Positions 53,759 through 62,104 of a stretch of 64,000 bases of DNA are shown piece after piece; position 1 is the first letter of the stretch; the number at the start of each line of letters is the position of its first letter. The position numbers and the translations under genes were made by a program. The notes below the pieces were generated by a model. It ran no database searches. It was not told where the DNA came from and saw only the letters and a list, made by a program, of their open reading frames with translations. Location of the stretch: the NCBI GenBank assembly GCA_015272325.1, contig JACYLU010000007.1:56864-120863 (forward strand), in the 5' to 3' direction. Source of the stretch: Synechococcales cyanobacterium C42_A2020_086 (GTDB lineage Bacteria > Cyanobacteriota > Cyanobacteriia > Elainellales > Elainellaceae).

Positions 53759-56356
53759 ATGTCCACAATACAACTTCTCCATGCCTCTGACTTTGAAGCG
53801 GGTAACGAGGCGGTAGTTGACGCCGTTGGCTTTTCTGCCGTCATTAATCGTCTGAAAACCAATACGGATCCCAGCACCTTTGGCGTGCCGCAAGCAGTCA
53901 TTAATAATACGCTGGTGCTTTCATCGGGCGATAACTCGATTCCCAGCCCCTTTCTGTTTGCCTCTAGCGATCCGAGCTTGAACGGCGTGGGCGGCTTAGG
54001 CACCTCGACCAGTCCGCTGATCGGGCGGGGTGATGTGGCGATTTTGAATGAGTTCGGCATTCAAGCCTCGGCGGTAGGCAACCATGACCTCGATTTGGGC
54101 GTGCGGCAGTTTGGTGATGCCCTGCGAGCCGGCAGCGGCAGTCCAGGCGCAAACTTTCCCTACCTGAGCACAAATCTGGATTACCAGCCAGAAATTGCCG
54201 CCGGCAACCTGCGAGCCAGCGACTTAGCCGAAAATCAAACCACCGCCGAAGCAAGTTCGATCAAAGGCAAGCTCGCAAAAAGCGCGGTGATTACTCTGCC
54301 CGGTGCCGATGGAGTAGCCGGCAATGCTGACGATGAAAGAGTGGGTGTGGTGGGCGCGACAACCCCGACCCTGCGCCAGATTACCTCCTCTGGGCAGATT
54401 GGCATTTTGCCTCCCAACCCTACCGATTTCGCGGCTCTAGCGGCTGAGATCCAAACCTCAGTAGATGCCTTGACAGCTGCTGGCATTAGTAAAGTGGTGC
54501 TAGTAGCCCATATGCAGCAGCTCAACATCGAACGCGATGAGCTGGCTCCCCGGCTGCGCGATGTAGATGTGATTGTGGCCGGCGGCTCCCACACGCTGCT
54601 GTCGGATGAAACGGATCAGCTGCGGTCGGGCGATACCTCGCAAGGTCCCTACCCAATCGTCAGAACCTCTGCTTCAGGGCAGCCGATGTTGGTGGTCAAT
54701 ACCGATTCCAACTACCGCTATGTGGGGCGGCTCGTGGTGGAATTTGACGACAACGGCATTATTAATCTCAATAGTCTGAATCCGGCCCTCAATGGAGCCT
54801 ACGCCACCGATGATGCTGGAGTGGATCGCGTCTATGGGGCAGATGTAGATCCCCGCGCCGTGGCAAACCCCAACGTGGTAGCGATTACCGACGGTCTGCG
54901 GCAAGTGATTGCCAATAAAGATAATCTAATCACGGGTCGCACCGAGTTCTTCCTCAATGGCAACCGCAGCTCCGTGCGGACTGAGGAAACCAACCTGGGC
55001 AACCTCACCGCCGACGCCAACCTAGACTATGCCCGGCAAGTAGATCCCTCAGTCGTGATTTCTCTCAAAAACGGCGGCGGCATCCGCGAAAACATTGGGA
55101 TAGTTTCTGCGACACCGGGAGCGACCGGAGCTGATCAGGTGCAAGTCCTACCGCCGCAGCCAAATCCCCTGGCTCCCAACAAACAAGCAGGCGACGTTTC
55201 ACAGTTAGATATCGAGAACTCGCTGCGGTTCAATAACGGTCTGACCCTGATCACGGTCACTGCTGCCCAGCTCAAGCAGCTCTTGGAAGCAGGCGTAGCT
55301 GGAGTGCGTCCGGGAGCAACGCCGGGAGCTTTTCCCCAAGTCGGTGGGTTGCGATTTAGCTTTGATGCCAGCCGCACGGCACAGGTCTTGGGTAACGATG
55401 GCGCGGTCACAACGGCGGGCGAACGCATCCGCTCCTTGGCGGTGGTCAACGACAAAGACCAAATTATCGACACGGTGGTGGAAAACGGTCAGGTCGTGGG
55501 CGACCCCAACCGCACCTTCCGCATGGTGACGCTCAATTTTTTGGCTGGCACCACACCGACTGCCAGCGGCGACGGCTATCCCTTCTTCCGGTTTGTGCAG
55601 GAAAATGCTGCACTCGCGAATCGAGTCGATCTCACAGGCGAAACCACGGTCGATTTGAACGGCAACGGTCGTATTGATGCAGCGGTACCTATTCCAGCAG
55701 GGCAGTTCACCTTTGCGGCTACCGGCTCCGAGCAGGATGCCTTGGCTGAGTATCTAGCGAAAATTGGCACCTTCCGAGAGGCAGACACCCCTGCTGCGCA
55801 AGACAGACGAATTCAAAACCTGGCTGTACGCAGCGATGCTGTGCTGCTCAGCGGACGCGAAATTCGCGGTACTGGCGGTCGCGATAATTTAACGGGTACA
55901 GCCTTTGACGACACGCTGCTCGGCTTGGGCGGTCCTGACACCCTCCGCGGCTTGGGCGGCAATGATGAGCTAGATGGCGGCCGAGGCGACGATACGTTAT
56001 TGGGCGGCAATGGCGACGATATCCTGCGCGGTGGCAACCGCAATGATATTTTGCGCGGTCATGAAGGAAACGATACTCTGTTTGGCGGACTGGGCAACGA
56101 TATCCTGAATGGCGGCAAGGGACGAGACATTCTGGTATTAGAAGAAGGGCAAGGCACCGACCGGATTCGGAACTTCCGGAAAAATGAAGACCGGCTTGGT
56201 CTCACGGGCAACCTGCGGTTCAACCGCCTAACGATTACCGCCGATGGCAACAACACGGTGATTAGTCGCGGCAACGATACGCTGGCCATTCTGCAAGGCG
56301 TCAGTGCTAGCAGCATCAACCGCCGAGATTTTGTTTTGGTGGATACGGCAACCTAG
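53759..56356 (+). CDS. Secreted 5'-nucleotidase/alkaline phosphatase-like protein with RTX repeats
   Basis: The 865-residue protein starts with a metallophosphatase domain (LLHASDFEAGNEA, SSGDNSIPSPF, ASAVGNHDLDLG with the GNHD metal site, VLVAHMQQL, VAGGSHTLL), followed by a 5'-nucleotidase C-terminal domain (NLTADANLDYA, ISLKNGGGIRENI, LRFNNGLTLITVTAAQLKQLLEAG). The last 160 residues hold nine Gly/Asp nonapeptides of the RTX type (LxGGxGxDx) and a C-terminal region (RIRNFRKNEDRLGL) typical of type I secretion substrates. There is no Sec signal. It should release phosphate from nucleotides or phosphoesters outside the cell in a calcium-dependent form. The Pho-box-like array upstream fits induction by phosphate starvation. 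Confidence 0.9.
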   Translation: MSTIQLLHASDFEAGNEAVVDAVGFSAVINRLKTNTDPSTFGVPQAVINNTLVLSSGDNSIPSPFLFASSDPSLNGVGGLGTSTSPLIGRGDVAILNEFGIQASAVGNHDLDLGVRQFGDALRAGSGSPGANFPYLSTNLDYQPEIAAGNLRASDLAENQTTAEASSIKGKLAKSAVITLPGADGVAGNADDERVGVVGATTPTLRQITSSGQIGILPPNPTDFAALAAEIQTSVDALTAAGISKVVLVAHMQQLNIERDELAPRLRDVDVIVAGGSHTLLSDETDQLRSGDTSQGPYPIVRTSASGQPMLVVNTDSNYRYVGRLVVEFDDNGIINLNSLNPALNGAYATDDAGVDRVYGADVDPRAVANPNVVAITDGLRQVIANKDNLITGRTEFFLNGNRSSVRTEETNLGNLTADANLDYARQVDPSVVISLKNGGGIRENIGIVSATPGATGADQVQVLPPQPNPLAPNKQAGDVSQLDIENSLRFNNGLTLITVTAAQLKQLLEAGVAGVRPGATPGAFPQVGGLRFSFDASRTAQVLGNDGAVTTAGERIRSLAVVNDKDQIIDTVVENGQVVGDPNRTFRMVTLNFLAGTTPTASGDGYPFFRFVQENAALANRVDLTGETTVDLNGNGRIDAAVPIPAGQFTFAATGSEQDALAEYLAKIGTFREADTPAAQDRRIQNLAVRSDAVLLSGREIRGTGGRDNLTGTAFDDTLLGLGGPDTLRGLGGNDELDGGRGDDTLLGGNGDDILRGGNRNDILRGHEGNDTLFGGLGNDILNGGKGRDILVLEEGQGTDRIRNFRKNEDRLGLTGNLRFNRLTITADGNNTVISRGNDTLAILQGVSASSINRRDFVLVDTAT

Positions 56357-56389
56357 CGCAAGACAGGCCCAACTCACAGACTCAACTCA

Positions 56390-56420
56390 AAAGGGGCGGG
56401 CCAACACCCACCCCTTTCTT
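56390..56420 (+). terminator. Terminator of the nucleotidase gene
   Basis: AAAGGGGCGGG pairs with CCCACCCCTTT (one mismatch) across a six-base loop, followed by TT after the stem. It lies 35 bases after the stop and separates the gene from convergent rpe. Confidence 0.65.
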
Positions 56421-56485
56421 GACTCCTGAGTTTTATTGACTGCTATTTTCTACACCGCTATGCCGCAGGAGGCATCGTGATAGCC

Positions 56486-57187
56486 CTAAGCCGTCACCAG
56501 TTCGGGACGCTTGCTATTGCGGATGCCAGCAATGGCCTGAGCATAGTCTGCCTGACCGAAGACACCGGACCCGGAAACAATGGCATTAGCACCCGCTTCT
56601 AGGACCTGCCAGGTATTGTTGCCCTTCAAGCCGCCGTCTACTTCAATCCACGGATCGAGACCGCGCTCGTCACACATCTGGCGCAGCTTCTGAATTTTAG
56701 AAACGGCAGAAGGAATAAAGCTCTGACCGCCAAAGCCAGGGTTGACGCTCATGATCAGGACAATATCGCACAGGTCGAGGACGTAATCGATTAAATCCAG
56801 CGGGCTACCAGGATTGAGCACCACGCCTGCTTTCTTACCCAGCTCTTTAATTTGACCCAACACCCGATGCACGTGAATCGTCGAGCTAGACTCGGCATGC
56901 ACCAGAATGTGATCGGCACCGGCTTTAGCAAAGTCGCCAACATAGCGCTCGGGTTCAACAATCATTAGATGCACGTCGAGCGGCTTCTGCGTGTAGGGAC
57001 GAATCGCGTCTACAATCAGAGGACCGATCGTAATATTGGGAACGAACCGCCCGTCCATGACATCGACATGAATCCAATCAGCACCAGCGCGATCTACCGC
57101 CTGAATCTCTTCGCCCAAGCGGCTAAAATCTGCTGATAAAATCGATGGGGCAACCACGATCGGTTTACGGGATAGGGTTTGGGTCAT
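56486..57187 (-). CDS. rpe: Ribulose-phosphate 3-epimerase
   Basis: The 233-residue TIM-barrel enzyme interconverts ribulose-5-phosphate and xylulose-5-phosphate in the Calvin cycle and oxidative pentose phosphate pathway. Signatures are [36 protein letters not shown] (metal-binding His and Asp), [31 protein letters not shown] and [20 protein letters not shown] lies just upstream of the ATG. A triple TGCGTCCTA repeat (57206-57237) lies in its leader. Confidence 0.97.
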   Translation of the reverse strand: MTQTLSRKPIVVAPSILSADFSRLGEEIQAVDRAGADWIHVDVMDGRFVPNITIGPLIVDAIRPYTQKPLDVHLMIVEPERYVGDFAKAGADHILVHAESSSTIHVHRVLGQIKELGKKAGVVLNPGSPLDLIDYVLDLCDIVLIMSVNPGFGGQSFIPSAVSKIQKLRQMCDERGLDPWIEVDGGLKGNNTWQVLEAGANAIVSGSGVFGQADYAQAIAGIRNSKRPELVTA

Positions 57188-57205
57188 AGCTCTCCTCGAA
57201 TGTCC

Positions 57206-57237
57206 TGCGTCCTAGTGCGTCCTAAGTTTGCGTCCTA
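57206..57237. repeat. TGCGTCCTA, three spaced copies
   Basis: Copies at 57206-57214, 57216-57224 and 57229-57237 in the leader of rpe. Confidence 0.65.
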
Positions 57238-57360
57238 TTGTGTAACCAGTGTAACAAAGCCTGCTGTCAGCCCCAGTCTCCAGTCCCCAGAAAGCCGACA
57301 AAATTCACCTGAAGTTTATCACACCGCCCTTCACTTTTCAGACACCGAGAGCACTTGCTT

Positions 57361-59088
57361 ATGCGCCCCCAACGGCAACGGTTTTCCAGTCGTTCACGTC
57401 ATTCGTCTCTTCCGTCTTTCCCACTGCGGTTTCGCTGGAATCAGCGCAGCCCGCTTCATGACCCTTGTCAGGATGGGTTGGCAGCACTAGGGATACTGAG
57501 CGGTACAGTTCTGGCTTTGATGAGTGCTCCTGCTTCAGCGTTGGTAAATTCCGTCGGCGCTACGGGCATTGACGCCTATCGCTTGCACCAACCGCCCTAC
57601 AATCTCACCGGGCGCAAAATCGCCATTGGACAGGTAGAAATTGGGCGTCCTTCGCAGTTTCGGCTCGACAAAGCGGTGCCGGTGAATCCGCCGGTGCAGC
57701 CAAGGCGGCTGTTTGTGCGCGATGACCCAGCCAAGTCCAACGATTATGTCGATGGGCACGCCGCCCGAGTCGCCAGCATCATGATCAGCCAAGACAAACT
57801 ACAGCAAGGTGTAGCACCCGATGCGGTGCTCTACTCCTCGGCAATTGGGTCGGGCAGTAGCGGCGGGCAACCCGAAGAATGCCTGGCCGCCCAAACGGTA
57901 GCGATGCAGAACGGCGGTGATGTGCGAGCCATGAACTTTAGCTTTGGCGAGTCGCTGCAGCGCGATCCGCGGATCAAGCCTGTGCTAGACGGCAATGCCC
58001 TGCTGACACAGTGTGTGGACTGGTCCTCCCGCGTTCACAATACGCTGTACGTGATCTCGGGCAATCAGGGGCGCGGCGGCTTTCCCATTCCAACGGATAC
58101 GTTTAACGGCATGACGATTGCCAACTCCATGAGTATGGACGGACTGTTTAGTCGGGTAGATTTTTTTAGCCTAGGCAGTGAGCCGGTGTTTGTCATTGGG
58201 CGCGATCCGGCCACCGAACGCAACGTAGGTCCGCGCCGCTCGGTGACGCTAGTCGCTCCTGGACGAGCCATTGCAACCATTGGGCCCGACGGGAAATCCG
58301 TGCCGCCGGATATTGGCGGAACTAGTTTTGCCTCTCCCCATGTAACGGCTACGGTGGCACTGCTGCAGCAATATGGCGATCAGGCAATTCGGCAAGCCTT
58401 GCAGACTGGCAGTGACTTGGCAGCGGGTCCCTGGAATCTCAACGCCCGGCAGCAGGAAGTGATGAAAGCCGTGCTGATGAATTCTGCCGATAAACTCCAA
58501 GATCCGGGCAACGGCTCGCTGCTGGGCATGACCCGGACGCTGCTGACCGTGCGCGGCAAGAATTGGCTGGAGTCAGATGCCTACCAGAACCGCACCCTGC
58601 CTCTGGATGCCGATATGGGTACTGGCCATCTCAACGCCTATCGCGCCTACCAACAGTTCAGCGCCGGACAATGGAGTGCCGCTGCCCCGGTTCCGCCCAT
58701 CGGCTGGGACTACAGCACCCTTGAGCTGTCGCAAGCCCAGGACTACGTGTTTGAACAACCCCTGCAAGGTGGTAGCTACCTTGCTGTAACGCTCGCGTGG
58801 AATCGTCTGGTAGAGCTGCAAGATGCAAATCGGAACGATTTGTTTGATATTGGGGAATCATTTCAAGATGAAGGTTTAAATAATCTAGATATCTACTTGA
58901 TGCGAGCAGAAGAGAATGATGTTCGAAACAGCATTTGGTCATCGATCAGTCGCGTGGATAGTGTAGAACATATTTTTCAGCAGATTCCTACCACTAGGCG
59001 CTACAAAATTCGCGTTGTCTTTCGCGACCAGGTGAATGAGGCCATCCAGCCCTATGCTCTAGCTTGGTGGACTGTTCCAGCGCCATGA
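57361..59088 (+). CDS. Secreted subtilisin-like (S8) serine protease
   Basis: The ATG at 57361 gives 575 residues; a TTG two codons upstream is less likely. A basic n-region of about 38 residues precedes the signal core LGILSGTVLALMSAPASA. The S8 core has His133 (VDGHAARVASIM), the oxyanion Asn in VISGNQG and Ser322 in GGTSFASPHVTATVALL. At the first catalytic position the sequence reads IAIGQVEIGRP, with Glu93 where subtilisins have Asp; this may be a family feature. A beta-rich C-terminal domain (about 450-575) follows, ending LAWWTVPAP. The protein is probably periplasmic or extracellular. The convergent acetyltransferase gene and then a serpin gene follow. Confidence 0.88.
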   Translation: MRPQRQRFSSRSRHSSLPSFPLRFRWNQRSPLHDPCQDGLAALGILSGTVLALMSAPASALVNSVGATGIDAYRLHQPPYNLTGRKIAIGQVEIGRPSQFRLDKAVPVNPPVQPRRLFVRDDPAKSNDYVDGHAARVASIMISQDKLQQGVAPDAVLYSSAIGSGSSGGQPEECLAAQTVAMQNGGDVRAMNFSFGESLQRDPRIKPVLDGNALLTQCVDWSSRVHNTLYVISGNQGRGGFPIPTDTFNGMTIANSMSMDGLFSRVDFFSLGSEPVFVIGRDPATERNVGPRRSVTLVAPGRAIATIGPDGKSVPPDIGGTSFASPHVTATVALLQQYGDQAIRQALQTGSDLAAGPWNLNARQQEVMKAVLMNSADKLQDPGNGSLLGMTRTLLTVRGKNWLESDAYQNRTLPLDADMGTGHLNAYRAYQQFSAGQWSAAAPVPPIGWDYSTLELSQAQDYVFEQPLQGGSYLAVTLAWNRLVELQDANRNDLFDIGESFQDEGLNNLDIYLMRAEENDVRNSIWSSISRVDSVEHIFQQIPTTRRYKIRVVFRDQVNEAIQPYALAWWTVPAP

Positions 59089-59098
59089 CCTGCCCCGA

Positions 59099-59710
59099 TT
59101 AGTGAACGGGTAATGGCTTCAGCAGGCTGACCCCAGCCTGCAAGATTTCCTGCACCACCAAACTCTCGGCTAGTTCGGTTATGGGTTGCGGCGGTCGCGG
59201 TTCTGTACCTTCTGGTTGAAGAGACCGTTCCCACCATTCCACATCCAGCCAGCGCCCGAGCTTGTAGCCGGTGTTGCGGTAGATACCAATGGGCTGAAAC
59301 CCCAGCGATTGATGCAAACTAATGCTGCTAGGGTTAGGGACCGTAATACCCGCATACACTCGGAAATAGCCTTGCAGTTTCAGCAGCCTGAACAGCGTCG
59401 TGTAGAGCGCTCGCCCTATGCCAAACCGGTGATAGGAGGGATGAACATAAATCGACGATTCGACATTCCAGCTGTAGGCCGCATACTTGCGATGGGGGCT
59501 GGCATACACATACCCAATAATCCTGGGACCTTCACAGACAATCCACGGCAACTGGGCGGTAATCTGCTGAATTCGCTGCTGCATCTCGGACAGAGACGGT
59601 GCTTGCAGCTCAAAGCTGACTGCCGTACGGTCGCAAAAGGGGGCATAGATGTCTAGAATCTGCTCGGCATCGGCAGGCGTGGCTAGTCGAAATTGGCAGC
59701 TCGAACTCAT
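59099..59710 (-). CDS. GNAT-family N-acetyltransferase (phosphinothricin acetyltransferase-like)
   Basis: The ATG at 59710 (MSSSCQFRLATPADAEQILDIY) gives 203 residues. The frame extends 68 codons further upstream, but that part is unlike the family and includes the antisense of the serpin leader. Conserved segments are the start above, SFELQAPSLSEMQQRI, IIGYVYASPHRKYAAYSWNVESSIYVHPSYHRFGIGRALYTTLF (the acetyl-CoA pyrophosphate loop is RFGIGRA) and YRVYAGITVPNPSSISLHQSLGFQPIGIYRNTGYKLGRWLDVEWWERSL. These are PAT/YncA-like features. The substrate is likely an amino acid analogue or small amine; it cannot be fixed. Confidence 0.88.
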   Translation of the reverse strand: MSSSCQFRLATPADAEQILDIYAPFCDRTAVSFELQAPSLSEMQQRIQQITAQLPWIVCEGPRIIGYVYASPHRKYAAYSWNVESSIYVHPSYHRFGIGRALYTTLFRLLKLQGYFRVYAGITVPNPSSISLHQSLGFQPIGIYRNTGYKLGRWLDVEWWERSLQPEGTEPRPPQPITELAESLVVQEILQAGVSLLKPLPVH

Positions 59711-59899
59711 CGTGACGCAACCATAACCCATGACAATGGCTGTGATGATTGTAGACGGCATGGGCTGTGAAATCTGTTCGTTGGGGAAACAAGCAGCCAG
59801 AATCGGGGCTATGGTTGCTAAAACCGTAACATTGGTTGTCTTTGTAGCCCTGGGTGCCATCGTGGTAGTACCCGAATCGTGAGGAGCTGTATTCATCCG

Positions 59900-61228
59900 A
59901 TGTCCTACGTCCACCTAACTCCAATAAAACAACTCTGGCGCTGGCTGGCGGTACTAGCCGCAGGAGGACTGACGCTGACTCTGCTCGGCTACGGCATCAT
60001 GCGCCCTGCTGGGCAAGCCCGTCTACCCGAGCCACTACACCCTGAGACTACAATTCTTGGACAGGTTGAGACGCCCGACCCTGAACCCGCATCGAGTGAA
60101 CTGATGGACGTTGACCCCCGCCTGATCGAGGCAAATACACGCTTTGGCTTCAAGCTATTCTCGCAGGTGTGGCAGCCCAGCAACGCAACAAATCTGCTGA
60201 TTTCGCCCTCTAGCATTGCCATGGCGCTGACCATGACCTACAACGGCGCGAGCGGCAGCACGCAGCAAGCCATAGCCACTGCCCTCGAGATCCAGAACTT
60301 GACGCTGGAAGAACTCAATGCCGCCAACGCCGCCCTCAGAACTAGCCTGGAGACGGCAGATCCGCAGGTGAAGCTGGCCATTGCTAACTCACTGTGGGGG
60401 CGGCAAGACTTTGCCTTCAATCCTGACTTTTTGCAGCGCAACCAGCAGTTCTACGATGCCGAGATTGCCTCCCTTGACTTTGCCAGTCCCGAGGCGACGG
60501 ATCGCATCAATACCTGGGTCAACCAAAACACCGAGGGCAAAATTCCTACCATCATCGACCGCATCGACCCACAGCACGTGCTGTTTTTGATCAACGCTGT
60601 CTACTTCAACGGCACCTGGACCACCCAGTTCAATCCGGCCGCAACGCAAGATCGCCCCTTCACGCGGTTGGACGGTAGTCAGAAAAATCATCCGCTCATG
60701 TCTCAAAGCGGCAGCTATCTCTACCGCGAAACCGAGCAGTTTCAAGCCATTAGCCTGCCCTACGGCGAAGGACGCTTTAGCCTGTATGTGTTTCTGCCTA
60801 GCCCCGACTCCAATTTGAACGAGTTTCTGCAAACCTTGACGCCGGAAAATTGGAACCGCTGGATGTCGGAGTTTGCCCGGCGTCCGGGGGCAATTCGGCT
60901 GCCTAAGTTTACCTTCGAGTACAACACCAGCCTCAACGAAGTGCTGCAGGCGCTGGGTATGGCGGTAGCCTTTGACCCCAACCAAGCCGATTTCTCAAAC
61001 TTGAGCGACACACCTACCTTTATTAGTGACGTCAAACACAAAACCTTCATTGAGGTCAACGAAGAGGGCACCGAAGCCGCAGCGACGACCTCGGTTGGCA
61101 TTGCCGTCACCTCTGCTCCCGTTGACCCTCCCTTCGAGATGGTCGTCGATCGCCCTTTCTTCTGCGCCATTCGCGATAACCAGACGGGGAGCCTGCTGTT
61201 TATGGGGGCAGTGGTCGATCCAGAATAG
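59900..61228 (+). CDS. Serpin (serine protease inhibitor)
   Basis: The ATG at 59900 gives 442 residues; a GTG at 59879 is possible. The N-terminal hydrophobic segment WLAVLAAGGLTLTLLGYGIM anchors or exports the protein. The serpin core has NLLISPSSIAMALTMTYNGASGSTQQ, LFLINAVYFNGTWTTQF and DRPFFCAIRDNQTGSLLFMGAVVDP. The reactive loop has an inhibitory-type hinge, VNEEGTEAAATTSVGIAV, with small residues at P12-P9. By alignment with alpha-1-antitrypsin the P1-P1' bond is near Thr-Ser (AVT/SAP), which would suit elastase- or subtilisin-like targets. It follows the secreted S8 protease, with one convergent gene between. Confidence 0.92.
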   Translation: MSYVHLTPIKQLWRWLAVLAAGGLTLTLLGYGIMRPAGQARLPEPLHPETTILGQVETPDPEPASSELMDVDPRLIEANTRFGFKLFSQVWQPSNATNLLISPSSIAMALTMTYNGASGSTQQAIATALEIQNLTLEELNAANAALRTSLETADPQVKLAIANSLWGRQDFAFNPDFLQRNQQFYDAEIASLDFASPEATDRINTWVNQNTEGKIPTIIDRIDPQHVLFLINAVYFNGTWTTQFNPAATQDRPFTRLDGSQKNHPLMSQSGSYLYRETEQFQAISLPYGEGRFSLYVFLPSPDSNLNEFLQTLTPENWNRWMSEFARRPGAIRLPKFTFEYNTSLNEVLQALGMAVAFDPNQADFSNLSDTPTFISDVKHKTFIEVNEEGTEAAATTSVGIAVTSAPVDPPFEMVVDRPFFCAIRDNQTGSLLFMGAVVDPE

Positions 61229-61366
61229 ACAAAACAATAAACAAAACTGGGTAGAGTAGCAGAAATTGCATCTCAAGGAGTTCAGCGGCAGCCCAATGGA
61301 ACTATTGAAACGCTCTCCCAAACTCTCTCTTGCAACTCTACCCCCTTTGTACACCGCCTCCCACCT

Positions 61367-61729
61367 ATGCCTCAACCCGATCCCTTTCAAGAGCAAGACC
61401 TAAACCGGCTTCAGATCTTTATCTATCTGATTCCGGTGATTGGGTTTCTGCCGGCGTTATGGACTCTGTATCACAATCGAGGTACTCTAGAGCAACGCAA
61501 CGCCAGTCGATTGGCGGTGACTCTGGCGCTGGGGTGGCTGCTGGGCTACGGGTTGCTGAGTGCAGGAACCCAAGTTTCCCAGGGGACAACTACCCTCTCG
61601 CTGCTGATTTTGGCGAGCTTGCTAACATCCGGCTATTTCCTAACCAACCTTTGGCTGATGGTGCGGCTCTGGCAACGCCAACCGCTGCGGCTCCCCGGAT
61701 TCAGCCGCCTCAGTGACCGCCTGCCCTAG
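61367..61729 (+). CDS. Small membrane protein, cyanobacterial type
   Basis: The 120-residue product has three predicted membrane segments: FIYLIPVIGFLPALWTLY, LAVTLALGWLLGYGLLS and LSLLILASLLTSGYFLTNLWLMV. The N-terminus is polar (MPQPDPFQEQDLNRLQ) and the C-terminus basic. A conserved family seems likely because the spacing is regular, but no function is known to me. It lies downstream of the serpin in the same orientation. Confidence 0.65.
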   Translation: MPQPDPFQEQDLNRLQIFIYLIPVIGFLPALWTLYHNRGTLEQRNASRLAVTLALGWLLGYGLLSAGTQVSQGTTTLSLLILASLLTSGYFLTNLWLMVRLWQRQPLRLPGFSRLSDRLP

Positions 61730-62104
61730 TTCCAGCAAGACAGGTCTGCTCAAGCCAGATTATGTCGCGTTGGGCTGGGCGATCCATCGCTGGCAAGCTC
61801 ATCTAGAATCTTTTCTGGTGCATCTCACTCTATCTCGGGCTATCTTGGGTTCGAACCAACCAGCAGCCGATCCGATGGACGCTCAAGATTCCAGTAGAGT
61901 TGTTCTGTAAAGCGGGCATTTGCTCTGGAGCGCTCTCAAGAATGAGCCTTCTGGCAGCAACCGAACATTCACAAGCTGCCGTGCGTTCAAAGCACTCAAA
62001 AAGATTTTTCTATTTCCGCCAAGAAATAGGTGAATTTTAGGGGTGCAGCGTTTATATTGGATTGACCCAATGCCCAACACTATACCTAGCGTGTGAGGAA
62101 GTTT
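61730..62104. other. Spacer before the LCP gene
   Basis: About 375 bases with no supported gene. The short frames on either strand look like chance. It includes the palindrome GGTTCGAACC near 61849. The last ten bases hold the GAGGAAG motif that selects the LCP start. Confidence 0.4.

Noticed and set aside
55860..56150. Tandem DNA repeats in the nucleotidase gene as a mobile or CRISPR-like array
   Set aside because: They are in frame and encode RTX calcium-binding nonapeptides.
59711..59914. N-terminal extension of the acetyltransferase
   Set aside because: Thr/Pro-rich shadow antisense to the serpin leader; GNAT homology starts at the ATG at 59710.
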